Of a stretch of DNA of 63,297 nucleotides, positions 1 to 9,504 are shown piece by piece. This stretch comes from Thermoguttaceae bacterium. GTDB lineage: Bacteria; Planctomycetota; Planctomycetia; Pirellulales; Thermoguttaceae. The stretch spans positions 1 to 63,297 of the forward strand of contig JAGBDN010000016.1 of assembly GCA_017937485.1 (NCBI GenBank). Direction: 5' to 3'. The notes below the pieces were generated by a model, which was not told the DNA's origin, did not search any database, and saw only the letters and a list, made by a program, of their open reading frames with translations. The translations under genes and the position numbers were made by a program. The first letter of the stretch is position 1. Each line of letters begins with the position of its first letter.

Positions 1-2514
1 AAATTCCGCCTCTAAAATGTCGACGTTCGCATTTTTACGCGCCTGGCTTAACGCCTCGAAAACGAGGGCCGCCCCCGTTTCCGCCAACGCTTGCCCGCGC
101 TCTAATTCGCAAGCGCGGAGCAGATACTTGGCCGCTTCGTTCCAATCTTGCTCGACGTGTTCGCCCTGCGCGTAACGCCCCGCCGCTAGAAACGCGCTTT
201 CCGCGTTCCCCAATTCGGCGGCTTTGCAGAACCAACGCGTCGCCTCGGCCTCGTCTTCGCCAAGATAGTTTATCGCCAAATTACGCGCCGCCCAATGGTT
301 GCCCTCCGCCGACGCTTTGCGATACCAACTCATCGCCTCGTCTATATTTTCATCGACGCCTTCTCCGTTATAATAGCAGACGCCCAAATTGAGCAATCCC
401 TGCGCGTCGTCTTTCTCCGCGGCTTTTCGATACCATTCGACCGCTTTTTCATTGTTTTCTTCGACGCCGTTTCCATAGTAATAGCAATCGCCCAAACGGT
501 TCATTGCGAACGGCGAGCCGGCCTCGGCGCGTTTTTTAAACGCTTGAAATTCACGTTCGCGCCATATTTTCGCATAAGCGTCGTCTTTTACGACGCCCCA
601 AGCGTTTTCGTAACATGCCGCGATATATCCCAAAGCCTCTAAATTGTCTTGTTCGGCGACGCGCTTGAACAACTCCAAGGCTTTCGTCTGATCTTTTGGA
701 CAACCTCTTCCGAATAAAAGAGATTCGGCGAGCATATACGTTCCAACCGAATTATTCCATTCGGACGCTTGACGATAAAGCCGAACCGCTTCTTCCGGAT
801 TTTTCTCGACGCCCCAACCGTTGGCGTAGCAAACGCCGAGATTTGCGACGCCGAACGCGCTCTTTTTCTCCGCCGCTTTGCGATAACACTCGATCGCTCG
901 CTTGTCGTCGCGCTCGACGCCGCGACCATTGGAATAACAGTTTCCCAAAACAGCGTAAGCTTCCGCGCAATTCGCTTCTATCGCGTCGTTATACAATCGA
1001 ACCGCTTCGGCGGCGTCGCGTTCGCCTCCTAACCCCTCGCAACACATCTCGCCTAAATTCAGAACGCTGATCGCGCATCGCTTGGCGGCGCGACGAAAAT
1101 ATTCTCTCGCCGCGCCAAAATCTAATTCCGTCCCTCGCCCGTTGCAATAACATCGCCCCAACAGGTTTAAAATCATCGGGTCGCCGCTTTTCGCCAATTC
1201 TTGGAACTTTTTAAACGCCGCTTCATGAAGTCGTTTCGCCTCCGCTTCGTCTTGGCGAACGGCCAAGCCGCCCTTATAACAATCGCCCAAGACGTTTTGC
1301 GCGATCGGATTTTCGTCCCCCGCTCGGCTCGCCCAGTAGACCGCCTTTTTGAAGTCCGGCGGCGTCGCTTCGCATCCGTCGTAATAAAGGAGCGCCAACG
1401 CCGCTTGCGCGTCGGTCAAACCGGCTTCCGCGGCTTGCGTCAAAAGGTCGAGCGCTCGCGCGCCGTCGATTTTCGTTCCGTCGAGCCCCCACGCCAACGC
1501 TCGCCCTTCGCGGTAGAGCGCGTCCGCGGCGCTTCGCGTCGATTCTTTTAACACAAAATTAACGCCGGAGATATTGAAATACGGCGTTTGTCTTACTTTA
1601 TACGTCGTCGCCGCGCGATCTTGCGTTTTCTGCGCAGCATATCCGCAAACGTCGAAAAAGGTAACGCCGCCGTCTTTGTTCTCCGCTTTTCCTTCGAGAC
1701 CTTCGATAAAATAATGCGTAAAAATGCTTCGCCGAAACTCCGCGTCTTCGTAACTTGCTTCGCCGGAACGACAGCTTTGCAAAAACGCGATTCCGGAAGG
1801 GACGTTCATCCTGAAAGAACGTTCGTAACTGTCGTCGCCTTTCACTTGCGCAGGCGAACGGCAGGCGTCGACGATTAACATTTTAAAGCGAGCGCGGTGG
1901 TTGCGCAACTTCTCCATCAAATCGTCGACCAAAACGGCGGACTCCTTTGTTACCGTCGGCGTAGCGCCGGCGGAGACGTCGGCGACGACGTCTTTCGGAC
2001 AAAACGCCGCGGCGCCGTCCTTGGTCTCGAACCCGTGTCCGGAAAGCGAAATAAAAATAGTCGCTTCGTCTCCCGCTTCCTCCGCCGCGGCCAGCATATC
2101 CGCAAGCGCCGCGTCGACGTTCTTTTTTGTCGGCAGCTCTCGACGCGAACCGTCGCTAACGCAGAGCCAAACGTTCTCGTTGCGGAAACCGATTTTCAAG
2201 ACCGCGTCGCGCAACGCTTTCGCGTCGGAACTGGAATAACTCAAATTCGGCGGCGAATCGTATTTATCGACGCCGATAAAAAGCGCGAAACAGGCGTCGG
2301 GATCTTGAGCAAGTTTTCGCAAAGCGTCCTTTCCAGAAACCGGAAGCTTTTCGTTTTGCGTTTTCACTTGCGTTGTCGGCGCGCTCGAATCCGACGGAGC
2401 CTCCTCTTTTTTGTGAGTCAAAAGCCCGCCGATCAAGTTGACCGTGAAACCGGCGATCAACGCCAACGCGACCGCCGTCGCCAACCGGCGAATTTGTTTT
2501 CCGAATCGTTTCAT
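1..2514 (-). CDS. Caspase-like (C14) protease with Sel1 repeats, partial
   Basis: The open frame starts at ATG 2514 and runs off the left edge after 838 codons without a stop, so the C-terminus is missing. Residues 12-32 form a hydrophobic segment, probably a membrane anchor or uncleaved signal. A caspase/metacaspase fold follows (about 75-320), with the His in SGHG (H160) and the Cys in VDACRS (C218), both intact. From about residue 340 onward there are a dozen or more Sel1-type TPR units (pattern LGxCYxxGxGVxxD...AxxWxxxAAE), which usually bind proteins. Known for the family: prokaryotic C14 peptidases cut after basic residues or act in signalling or regulated death. Inference: the Sel1 array selects partners for the protease. 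A promoter at 2571-2599 fits this start. The peptidase call is firm; the substrate is unknown. Confidence 0.88.
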   Translation of the reverse strand, partial: MKRFGKQIRRLATAVALALIAGFTVNLIGGLLTHKKEEAPSDSSAPTTQVKTQNEKLPVSGKDALRKLAQDPDACFALFIGVDKYDSPPNLSYSSSDAKALRDAVLKIGFRNENVWLCVSDGSRRELPTKKNVDAALADMLAAAEEAGDEATIFISLSGHGFETKDGAAAFCPKDVVADVSAGATPTVTKESAVLVDDLMEKLRNHRARFKMLIVDACRSPAQVKGDDSYERSFRMNVPSGIAFLQSCRSGEASYEDAEFRRSIFTHYFIEGLEGKAENKDGGVTFFDVCGYAAQKTQDRAATTYKVRQTPYFNISGVNFVLKESTRSAADALYREGRALAWGLDGTKIDGARALDLLTQAAEAGLTDAQAALALLYYDGCEATPPDFKKAVYWASRAGDENPIAQNVLGDCYKGGLAVRQDEAEAKRLHEAAFKKFQELAKSGDPMILNLLGRCYCNGRGTELDFGAAREYFRRAAKRCAISVLNLGEMCCEGLGGERDAAEAVRLYNDAIEANCAEAYAVLGNCYSNGRGVERDDKRAIECYRKAAEKKSAFGVANLGVCYANGWGVEKNPEEAVRLYRQASEWNNSVGTYMLAESLLFGRGCPKDQTKALELFKRVAEQDNLEALGYIAACYENAWGVVKDDAYAKIWREREFQAFKKRAEAGSPFAMNRLGDCYYYGNGVEENNEKAVEWYRKAAEKDDAQGLLNLGVCYYNGEGVDENIDEAMSWYRKASAEGNHWAARNLAINYLGEDEAEATRWFCKAAELGNAESAFLAAGRYAQGEHVEQDWNEAAKYLLRACELERGQALAETGAALVFEALSQARKNANVDILEAEF

Positions 2515-2570
2515 TTTTTCCCCTGCCCCAAACCGTTCGCGAATCGAATCGCGCGAAAAATTACATATAG

Positions 2571-2599
2571 TATATAATCTCAAATCAAACGTCTTGCAA
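2571..2599 (-). promoter_or_regulatory. Sigma-70-like promoter of caspase gene
   Basis: On the minus strand TTGCAA is followed after 17 bp by TATATA, ending 57 bp upstream of the ATG at 2514. The region is AT-rich in an otherwise GC-rich background. Confidence 0.5.
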
Positions 2600-2685
2600 G
2601 AACGCGCTTCTATCCAGTTTTACCCCAAGCGATAAAAACGACGTTCGAGCGACGCGGCAATTAGAAAAAACGAAAAGAAGACAAA

Positions 2686-2721
2686 GAAAAAAGCGTCCGC
2701 CGACCGAAATCGACGAACGCT
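2686..2721 (-). terminator. Terminator after tRNA-Gln(UUG)
   Basis: A 12-bp stem with two G-U pairs (2692-2703 with 2710-2721), loop of 6, and a run of T on the minus strand just downstream of the tRNA. Confidence 0.75.
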
Positions 2722-2731
2722 TCTTTTCAAA

Positions 2732-2802
2732 CTACCCGACAGGGATTCGAACCCCGACAAAGGGAACCAAAATCCCTTGTGCTACCGTTACACCATCGGG
2801 TA
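2732..2802 (-). tRNA. tRNA-Gln (anticodon UUG)
   Basis: The minus strand folds as a full cloverleaf of 71 nt. The acceptor stem TACCCGA pairs with TCGGGTA, the anticodon stem AGGGA/TCCCT holds the loop TTTTGGT (anticodon TTG), and the T arm contains TTCGAAT. Discriminator base is G and no CCA is encoded. It has its own promoter and terminator, so it is a single-gene transcript. Confidence 0.96.
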
Positions 2803-2813
2803 ATTACGCAATC

Positions 2814-2841
2814 ATTATAACCCAAAAACGAAACCGCGCAA
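2814..2841 (-). promoter_or_regulatory. Promoter of tRNA-Gln(UUG)
   Basis: On the minus strand TTGCGC, a 16-bp spacer, then a perfect TATAAT, 12 bp before the tRNA 5' end. Confidence 0.75.
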
Positions 2842-2874
2842 GGGGGAAAATCGAAAAATCCCGCAAATTTCTTC

Positions 2875-2897
2875 AAAAAACGTCGGGGCTTCCGACT
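2875..2897 (-). terminator. Terminator after topoisomerase VI B
   Basis: Short 5-bp stem GTCGG/CCGAC with 5-nt loop followed on the minus strand by a run of six T, about 30 bp after the stop codon at 2928. Confidence 0.5.
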
Positions 2898-2927
2898 CCC
2901 CGCCCTCCGCTTTGTCGACGGTTCGCG

Positions 2928-5240
2928 TCAACGCTCGATAATCGCGACGGTCGGGTCGGAGTCAAGTTCGTCCGTTTCTTGCGTCTCGATCTTGTTGCCG
3001 CGCTCGTCGAATTTGACGTCGGCAAGCGCCGTTTTGCGGTTCGCGACCGTCAAAAGACGCATATAAATTTCGCCCGGACTTTGACGGCGCTTCACCGTCG
3101 CCGCCGCCTCTTCCGGCGTCTCCGCGACCGCCGCGAAGTTCTCCTTCGCGACGCGTTCCGAGAAGTCGCCGCGGTTGATTTCCGCCAACGCCTCCGCGAT
3201 CTCCGGCAAATAACGCAAGAAATACGCCCGACGCGAACCGGCTTGCTTCACCTTTTCGCGACGCTTCAAAAAGAGGCCGAGTTTGCGTCCGACCGTCTGC
3301 AACGCCAAACGCAACTCCTTTTGAATCTCCGGATACGCCGCCAACGCCTCTTTCGACTCGCTCGTGTACGGCGCCCAAACGCTCGCGAAGTGCGCCATAA
3401 TCGTGATCGGCCCGCGCGGAAGCTGGTTCTTCGTCTGTTGCAGGCCGTAGGAACGCCAGTTCGTCTGCATAATCGTCTGCGTGATCGCGCAAGCGCCCGC
3501 TTGGAACTGGAGCGGAACCCGGTTCGCGTACCGGTAAACCGACATATTTTGGCCTTCCGACAAGTTCAACGTTTGCAACGAATTAAGCAACGCTTCAAAC
3601 TCGCGCGGCGTCAACTTCGGCGGCGACACGCGGGGACGAATGTTCGCGTTTTTGATGATTTTGTCCGCGCCGTCGAACCCGATTCCGTCGAACGTCGACG
3701 TTAAAAACTGCCGAATCGTCCGCGCGTCGCTTTCCGAAATCGCCTCTTTGAGCGTTTCGCGGTCGATCTTTTGCGTCGTCGGGCCGCCGCCGTATGCGAG
3801 TCCGACTTCGATTTGGAACGGATTGCCCCGATAAACTGCGGGAGGTCGCGTCGCCGCGACGAAAAATTCGCCCGGAACGATCTTTTTCAAACCGGCCAAG
3901 ATGTTCTGTTCGCCGATCGGAACGACGCAGTCGCTCGACGGCGCCGGGATTTTCGTTTCCGAAATCGCCGCGAACAACTTCGACACGTCGTCGCGGGAAA
4001 GCGTTTTCGGGTCGACGCGGCTCGAGAGCCCGGCCTTTTCGCAGATCGCGCGAGCCAACGTCGACGAAACGCGGCAAAACGACTCCGTTAAGAACTTAAA
4101 GAGCGTCGCCGTCTCCGTTTCCCGCGTCATTTCGAGGAGTTTGCCCAACTCGACGCCGTAAGGGTGCGGTTTGATTTCGACCGGTTCCGGAGGGAGTTCG
4201 CCGACCGACGCGGCGTAATGCGCTTCGTTGCCGTCCGGGTCGACGAAGTGAAACGTCGCGTGCGGGTTCGCGAGCGCCGTTTGCTCCAAATACTCGTCGA
4301 CGCCGCCGCGTCCGCGTTGGTATTTCGCCTCCAACTCGATCGTTACCCGGGTTCCGCTCGGCACGTCGACCCAATCGAGTTCGCGGTCGCGCAAAATTTG
4401 CCGCCCTTCGTCGTTCGGCGGAATCGTTTCGCCGGCGCCGTCGCCGTTGAGGACTTCCGGCTTGTTCGTTTTCGAGTCGATGCGGACGACGAAGTACGTC
4501 GCCGGTTTGCGCGGCGAAAGTTTCGAAATGACTTCGAGCGGTTTTCCGGTCGTCAACAGGCCGTACATTCCGGCCGCGCTGATCCCGATCCCCTGTTGAC
4601 CGCGGCTCATACGGAGGCGGTGAAACTTCGAGCCGTAAAGAAGTTTCCCGTAAATCAGCGGAATCTGCTTGGGGAGAATGCCGGGGCCGTTGTCCTGCAC
4701 CGAAACGCGGTAAGTATTTTCGCTAACCCGTTCGACGCGCGTCCAAATTTCCGGAAGCGTTCCGGACTCTTCGCAAGCGTCGAGCGAGTTGTCGACCGCT
4801 TCTTTGACCGTCGTCAAGAGAGCTTTGCGCGGGTTGTCGAAGCCGAGGAGGTGCCGGTTTTTCGCGAAGAACTCGCTGACCGAAATTTCCTTTTGCTCGG
4901 CGGCCATCGAGGTCGCGTCGGCCCGTTTGCGCGACGTTTTTTTCGGCGCGGACGGCGATTTCGGCGACTTCGCGGAAACGTTGTTCGGCGATTCGGGCGA
5001 CGCGGCGGCGTTTTTCGGCGATACGGGCGTCGAGGCTTGGGATTCGTTCATTTCGTTCGAACTCAACGGACTTTCCTTTCGTTTGCTTGGTCGGGTCGGC
5101 GTCGACCCCCTTCTATTATTTCCCAAATCGTCCGTTTCGCAAGCCCCGGCGCTCTTTTTTCGCGATTTTACGCCGCGTCCGCCGCCCGAACGCTCCGCCG
5201 ACGCCGGCGTTCCGTCGCGACGCAACCTCCGCAACTGCAT
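2928..5240 (-). CDS. top6B: DNA topoisomerase VI subunit B
   Basis: This is the ATPase/strand-passage subunit of a type IIB topoisomerase. A GHKL ATPase domain is clear: N-box EAVDNSLDACEE, G1 box QDNGPGI, and lid RGQQGIGISAAGMYG. The H2TH and transducer regions follow (ISETKIPAPSSDCVVPIGE, then GNPFQIEVGLAYGGG). The frame is 770 codons, but the first 110 or so are a low-complexity Pro/Ser/Lys-rich extension. Translation may instead start at ATG 5051 (MNESQ). The stop is followed by a terminator, and the upstream neighbour is a restriction enzyme gene ending 30 bp away. No subunit A (Spo11-like, Toprim) gene is present in the window, although the two are normally adjacent. Topo VI is mainly archaeal and plant, with scattered bacterial occurrences. 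Confidence 0.93.
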   Translation of the reverse strand: MQLRRLRRDGTPASAERSGGGRGVKSRKKSAGACETDDLGNNRRGSTPTRPSKRKESPLSSNEMNESQASTPVSPKNAAASPESPNNVSAKSPKSPSAPKKTSRKRADATSMAAEQKEISVSEFFAKNRHLLGFDNPRKALLTTVKEAVDNSLDACEESGTLPEIWTRVERVSENTYRVSVQDNGPGILPKQIPLIYGKLLYGSKFHRLRMSRGQQGIGISAAGMYGLLTTGKPLEVISKLSPRKPATYFVVRIDSKTNKPEVLNGDGAGETIPPNDEGRQILRDRELDWVDVPSGTRVTIELEAKYQRGRGGVDEYLEQTALANPHATFHFVDPDGNEAHYAASVGELPPEPVEIKPHPYGVELGKLLEMTRETETATLFKFLTESFCRVSSTLARAICEKAGLSSRVDPKTLSRDDVSKLFAAISETKIPAPSSDCVVPIGEQNILAGLKKIVPGEFFVAATRPPAVYRGNPFQIEVGLAYGGGPTTQKIDRETLKEAISESDARTIRQFLTSTFDGIGFDGADKIIKNANIRPRVSPPKLTPREFEALLNSLQTLNLSEGQNMSVYRYANRVPLQFQAGACAITQTIMQTNWRSYGLQQTKNQLPRGPITIMAHFASVWAPYTSESKEALAAYPEIQKELRLALQTVGRKLGLFLKRREKVKQAGSRRAYFLRYLPEIAEALAEINRGDFSERVAKENFAAVAETPEEAAATVKRRQSPGEIYMRLLTVANRKTALADVKFDERGNKIETQETDELDSDPTVAIIER

Positions 5241-5270
5241 CGACTTAATGCTTCCCGCTCCTCCCGAAAT

Positions 5271-8110
5271 TTAGGAGCGGAGGCGTTCGCGTTTTTTCCG
5301 TTTTTCGTCTTCGGACGCGGCCGCTTCAGCGTCGACCAGCTCGCGGTAACGCTCGAAGAGGAACGCGACGCGCTCGGCGTCGGAGTCGAATTTTTTCGAA
5401 CGATAAGCGCGTTCGACGAGGCGGTCGAGTTTTTCGTGCGCTTTAACGAGCGCGGGGGGCGTCGCGAGCGGGTCGTAAAGGTCGGCGAGGCTGGAATTTG
5501 GGAAGAGCGCCCGCGCGTCGAGGACGCCTTGCGCCGCGTCGGCGATTTTCGCTTGCGTCTCCGCGTCGGCGACCGGCCAAGGGAAGTTGTTGTAAACCAC
5601 CGACGACGAATAACGATAACGCATTTCCAAACGTCCGCAAACGCATCGCGTCCAAGCCATATGCATCCCGCCGGTCAAGACGCCGAAGTGATAAAGCGTC
5701 GCGTTCGGGACGATTTTTACCAAATTACTGCAAAGAACGTCGGGAGAAAAAAAACCGATAGGAATATACCGTCGACGTTCCGACGAAACTTCCGGCACAA
5801 CGATATATTCGCCGTTTGAAATATTCTCAAACGCAAATTCGCGCGGAGTCGCCGCCAATTCGCGAGTAACCGGTCGTTTGCTCGCGTTGCGAAAATTAAC
5901 GACCGCTTGAATCCTTTCGAGACATTTCGGCAAATTTTTTAATTCGTGCGGCGGACAATTTTTCAAGAAAAGGAAATAACGAGGTTTGCGATTGATAAAT
6001 TCTTGCGAACCGTACCATTGACGAAACCATTTCTTCGCGCCGGGTTCGTTTTTGATAAACTCTTCCATCTCTTCGCGAGAAAAGAGGTAATTGCCGCCGT
6101 CGATCGGTTGATTCCCCAAACTCATCGGCGGAACGGAACAAAGAGGTTGCGTTCGCGATTCGATAACGACGTTTGAAGCGTCGATAAGATAAGCGTTTAT
6201 TTTTTTAACGGACGCCGCGCGCGGTTCCGCCTTAACGTCTTCGTAAAAATAGAGAGTTTTTTCTTTTTTTTCCTCGAGACCAAAGCCAACGACGACGCAA
6301 TTCACCCCCGCGACGCCGGGCGCCTCGTTCGTCCACTTAAACGTTCGATGCGCAAAATTGATTTTTACGCCGTATCGTTGAAAAAGTAATTTCCATAAAA
6401 TCGCCGGTTGTTCGCCTTGACAAATCGAGTTCGTCGAGACAAACGCGACTTCGATTCGCGCGCCTTCCTTCCTTCCTTCCTTCCTTCCGCGTCGCGTTCG
6501 AGAAGGTCGAGCGTTTCGTCGGTCGGCGGCTCTTGGATAAATTCGGCGGCTTTGCGATACCAACACGTTACAAAGTCAAGATTGCCCGCGTTCTTAACGT
6601 CGCCAAAAACGCGTTTCAAATCGTTTTTCTGCTCCGGCGACATTATCCTCGCGCCGACGAACGGAGGATTTCCGAAAATGTACGACAATTCGCTCCTCGG
6701 CGCGACCGTTTCCCAGTCGATTTGCAACGCGTTCGCGCAAACGATCGTCGGCGACGTTTTCAGCGGAATCCGCGCGAAATACTCGCCGAACGCGTCGCGC
6801 GCTTTCAGGTTCATTTGATGGTCGGTCAACCAAAGCGCGACCTTGGCGATTTGCGCCGGAAACTCTTCGATTTCAATCCCGAAAAATTGGTCGACGTTCA
6901 CTTTCAACGCCGTCGTTACGTCGAGAAAACGCTCGCCGTCGGAGTAGATTTCCTTCAACACGTCGATTTCCAAGAGGCGCAACTCTCGGTACGCGACGAC
7001 GAGGAAATTGCCGCAACCGCACGCCGGGTCGAGAAATTTCAAGGACGCCAACTTCATTTGGAACTCTCTTAATCGCGGAATTCTGTTGTTTTTCAACGCG
7101 CGAATTTTTTCGAACTCCTCGCGCAAACCGTCGAGGAACAAGGGGCGAATCACCTTCAAAATGTTCTTTTCGCTCGTGTAGTGCGCTCCGAGATTGCGCC
7201 GCGCCGCCGGATCCATCGCTCGCTGAAAAAGCGCGCCGAAAATCGCGGGCGAGATGTTCCCCCAATCGAGTTCGCAACATTCGAGAAGCGTTTGGCGCGT
7301 CGCGGCGTCGAACGACGCGAAGGGCAAAACGTCGGCGAAGAGTCCGCCGTTAATCCAAGGGAACTCGTTCAACTGCGCGTCGAGCGTTTTCAAGCGTTTC
7401 TCCGGCGGCGTATTTAAAACGGCGAAAAACTCCGCCAACTTCGCTCCCAAATCGGAACCGTCCTCCGCCGTCCGCTCTCGTAAATAATAGAACCAATCGT
7501 CTTTGCCGAAAATCGACGTGTCGTCGGCGAACATGCAAAAAAGAACGCGCGCCAAATAAATTTCGAGCGGTCGGCCCTCGTACCCGGCTTCTTTGAGACG
7601 GTCGTGAACGCGCCCCATCAGCTCCGCCGCCTTAAAATTAACCGGGTCTTGCTCGCGGTAAACGCGCTTTTGGTACCCCGCCATATACGCGAAAAGTTCG
7701 ACGCGGTTAGGAAGCTCGGCGAGCGTAAACTCGGTTTTCTCGCCGTTCGCGTCGAGATCGTAATAATGAAAACGCTCGAAATCGCAAACGAGAATCCCGC
7801 GCGGAAGCTCGTGTTCCGGAAGCGCTTCGACGTACTCCCGAGCCTGCCGCGCCGCTTTTTCGAGGTCTTTTCCGCGCGACTTCATTTCGATAACGATCGT
7901 TCCCTTCCAAAAGAGATCGATGTAACCGTTCGAACCGTCGAGTTTCGCGACTTTTTTTTCGAACGTCGCGACTTTGCGACGCGTTATCCCAAAAACGTTT
8001 AAAAATTCGATTTCAAACTCTTGCGCGTCGGCCTCTTCGCGGGACGCGTCGCGCCAACGGTTGGCGAACGCCGCGGCGCGAGCTTTGATTTCGTTCATCG
8101 AGAGCGGCAT
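5271..8110 (-). pseudogene. MmeI-like type IIG/IIL restriction-methylation enzyme, frameshifted at a GGAA repeat (probably phase-variable, OFF)
   Basis: Two overlapping frames together form one enzyme of about 946 residues, the size of MmeI. The first frame starts at ATG 8110 (MPLSMNEI, like MmeI; a longer frame to 8269 has no support). It carries the nuclease motif D65-x9-E75-x-K77, motif X (GAHYTSEKN, about 308), SAM motif I DPACGCGNF (361) and motif IV NPPF (481). At 6463-6488 it enters a (GGAA)6.5 tract, loses frame and stops at 6365. The second frame (read from 6566, stop 5271) continues the family sequence directly after the tract: TNSICQGEQPAILW, then FAHRTFKWTNEA, and ends in the target-recognition region. 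A gain of one 4-bp unit, or loss of two, would restore one frame. As written, only the nuclease plus part of the methylase is made. Alternatives are a sequencing error in the tract or a fixed pseudogene. Confidence 0.88.
6463..6488. repeat. Tetranucleotide SSR (CCTT)6.5 inside restriction gene
   Basis: Six full CCTT units plus CC on the plus strand; GGAA units in the coding direction. It sits exactly where the reading frame of the MmeI-like gene is lost. It lies between the methylase core and the target-recognition region, and would encode a short Glu/Gly/Arg/Lys linker in any frame. Confidence 0.95.
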
Positions 8111-8177
8111 AAGAAGGCTTTCTTGTCGGCGCCTCGCGTTTTCTCGAACCGCGACGCGGCGAAAAACGTTCGGCGCG

Positions 8178-8202
8178 AAAATAAAAAATAAAAAATAAAA
8201 AA
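8178..8202. repeat. Heptamer (AAAATAA)3 repeat upstream of restriction gene
   Basis: Three perfect AAAATAA units followed by AAAA, 68-92 bp upstream of the ATG at 8110, where promoter or leader elements of the restriction gene should lie. Confidence 0.75.
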
Positions 8203-8297
8203 CGAACCGCCGCCGAAGACCGCGTTTAAAACGACGGTTTGCAATCGGCGGAAACGGTTCGCGTTCCAAAACTTAAAAGGCTTAATTTAAAAGCGCG

Positions 8298-9155
8298 CTA
8301 AAACGCCGTTTCGCTCCACTTAAGAACAGCGTCGGCGAACGCGTCCGGATTTTCCAACGACGCGACGTGTCCGGCGTCCGGAATCGTCGCTCGGCAAGCG
8401 CCCGGAATCGCGGCGGCGATCGCGTCGAGCGAACTCGGCGGCGAAAGAACGTCGTCGGCCCCGCCCAAAACGAGCGTCGGAACGGCGATTTTCGGGAGAA
8501 GCGCGGTCGAGTCGGCGCGCTTGGCCATTCCGCGCGCGGCGGCGGCGATTCCGGTCGGGCGTTGGCGCAACATCGTTTGACGCAACGCTTCGACGACCTC
8601 CGGCTTCGTTTCGAACGTCGTCGGCGAAAGCAAGTTCGGCAAATACGACTCCGCGAGCGCGGCGACTTGCGACGTCGCGCGTTCGACGGCGACGATCTCC
8701 TCCGCCAACTTCAAGCGACCGGCCGACTTTTCCGGAGTATCGCCGGACGCGTTCGAGTCGCAAAAGATAATCCCGCCGAGACGCTCCGGACGACGCGCCG
8801 CGAACGCGAGCGAAATATAGCCGCCCATCGAGAGCCCGCAAAGATAAACTTTTTCCGTCGCCGGGTCGCGTCCGAGTTCGCAGGCGATTTCCGACGCTAA
8901 AATCGTCAAGTCGTCGGCGTAACGCCCCATCGTAACGCGCGGAAAGCCGTGCGGATTGAGCCCGTTGGCGCCGAGCGTCGAACCGCCGAACCCGCGCAAG
9001 TCCGGAACGACGCAATAAAATTTCGACGCCAACCGGTCGGCGACCGCGTCGAAAATACGACCGTCGAACGGGAAGCCGTGCGCAAAGAGCAAAATCGGGC
9101 CGCGCCCCTTTGCGCAAACGGAATATTCGGCGTCGTCGACAAGATATTTTTTCAT
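8298..9155 (-). CDS. Alpha/beta hydrolase (PcaD-like)
   Basis: A 285-residue alpha/beta-hydrolase-fold enzyme, probably cytoplasmic as no signal peptide is seen. The oxyanion strand reads LLFAHGFPFDG, the nucleophile elbow is GLSMGG (Ser), the acid is probably in GGADDVLSPP, and the His is in DAGHVASLENP. The order and spacing match 3-oxoadipate enol-lactonase and related small-ester hydrolases, but no catabolic genes are adjacent, so the substrate is unknown. It appears to be a single-gene unit with its own promoter at 9207-9235. The start ATG at 9155 is preceded by GAAAGGAAT about 6 nt away. Confidence 0.85.
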   Translation of the reverse strand: MKKYLVDDAEYSVCAKGRGPILLFAHGFPFDGRIFDAVADRLASKFYCVVPDLRGFGGSTLGANGLNPHGFPRVTMGRYADDLTILASEIACELGRDPATEKVYLCGLSMGGYISLAFAARRPERLGGIIFCDSNASGDTPEKSAGRLKLAEEIVAVERATSQVAALAESYLPNLLSPTTFETKPEVVEALRQTMLRQRPTGIAAAARGMAKRADSTALLPKIAVPTLVLGGADDVLSPPSSLDAIAAAIPGACRATIPDAGHVASLENPDAFADAVLKWSETAF

Positions 9156-9206
9156 TCGAGGATTCCTTTCGAATCGTTTTCGAATATTTTTTTGAACAAT
9201 TACTTT

Positions 9207-9235
9207 ATAGTAAAGTAAAATCGCGGCGGCGTCAA
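9207..9235 (-). promoter_or_regulatory. Promoter of alpha/beta hydrolase gene
   Basis: Minus-strand TTGACG, a 17-bp spacer, then TACTAT, about 50 bp before the ATG. The -10 overlaps the palindrome ACTTTA-TAG-TAAAGT (9202-9216), a possible operator. Confidence 0.65.
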
Positions 9236-9295
9236 CGCTTTTTTTTTCGCCGACGACGCGTTTTTTCCCTTCTTCCCCCGTCGACGCGGTTTTAC

Positions 9296-9340
9296 GCCTC
9301 CTTTTATTTTACCCGTCTTTCCCGCTTTGCCCGTTCGACA
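9296..9340. repeat. Nonamer-period A-rich array
   Basis: On the minus strand, CGGGYA cores recur every 9 bp (units gaacgggca, aagcgggaa, agacgggta, aaataaaag). It lies between the divergent hydrolase and transglutaminase genes. Confidence 0.5.
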
Positions 9341-9504
9341 AACCTAGGCGAATCGGCGCTTTGCGTCGCGACGGAAAAATTTTCAAGTCGGAACGAGTTT
9401 CCGACGAAAACCGAAACGACGCGTCGCGTTCCGAAACAACGAAGAACGGTAAACGGCGCAAAATAACGAAAATATAACGTCGCGGCGAGAAAGGAAACCG
9501 GACG

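Noticed and set aside
6365..6566. Two separate genes (restriction subunit and specificity subunit) rather than one frameshifted gene
   Set aside because: The frames overlap by 200 bp, the downstream one lacks a start signal, and the join of the two matches the continuous MmeI family order with the break exactly at the repeat.
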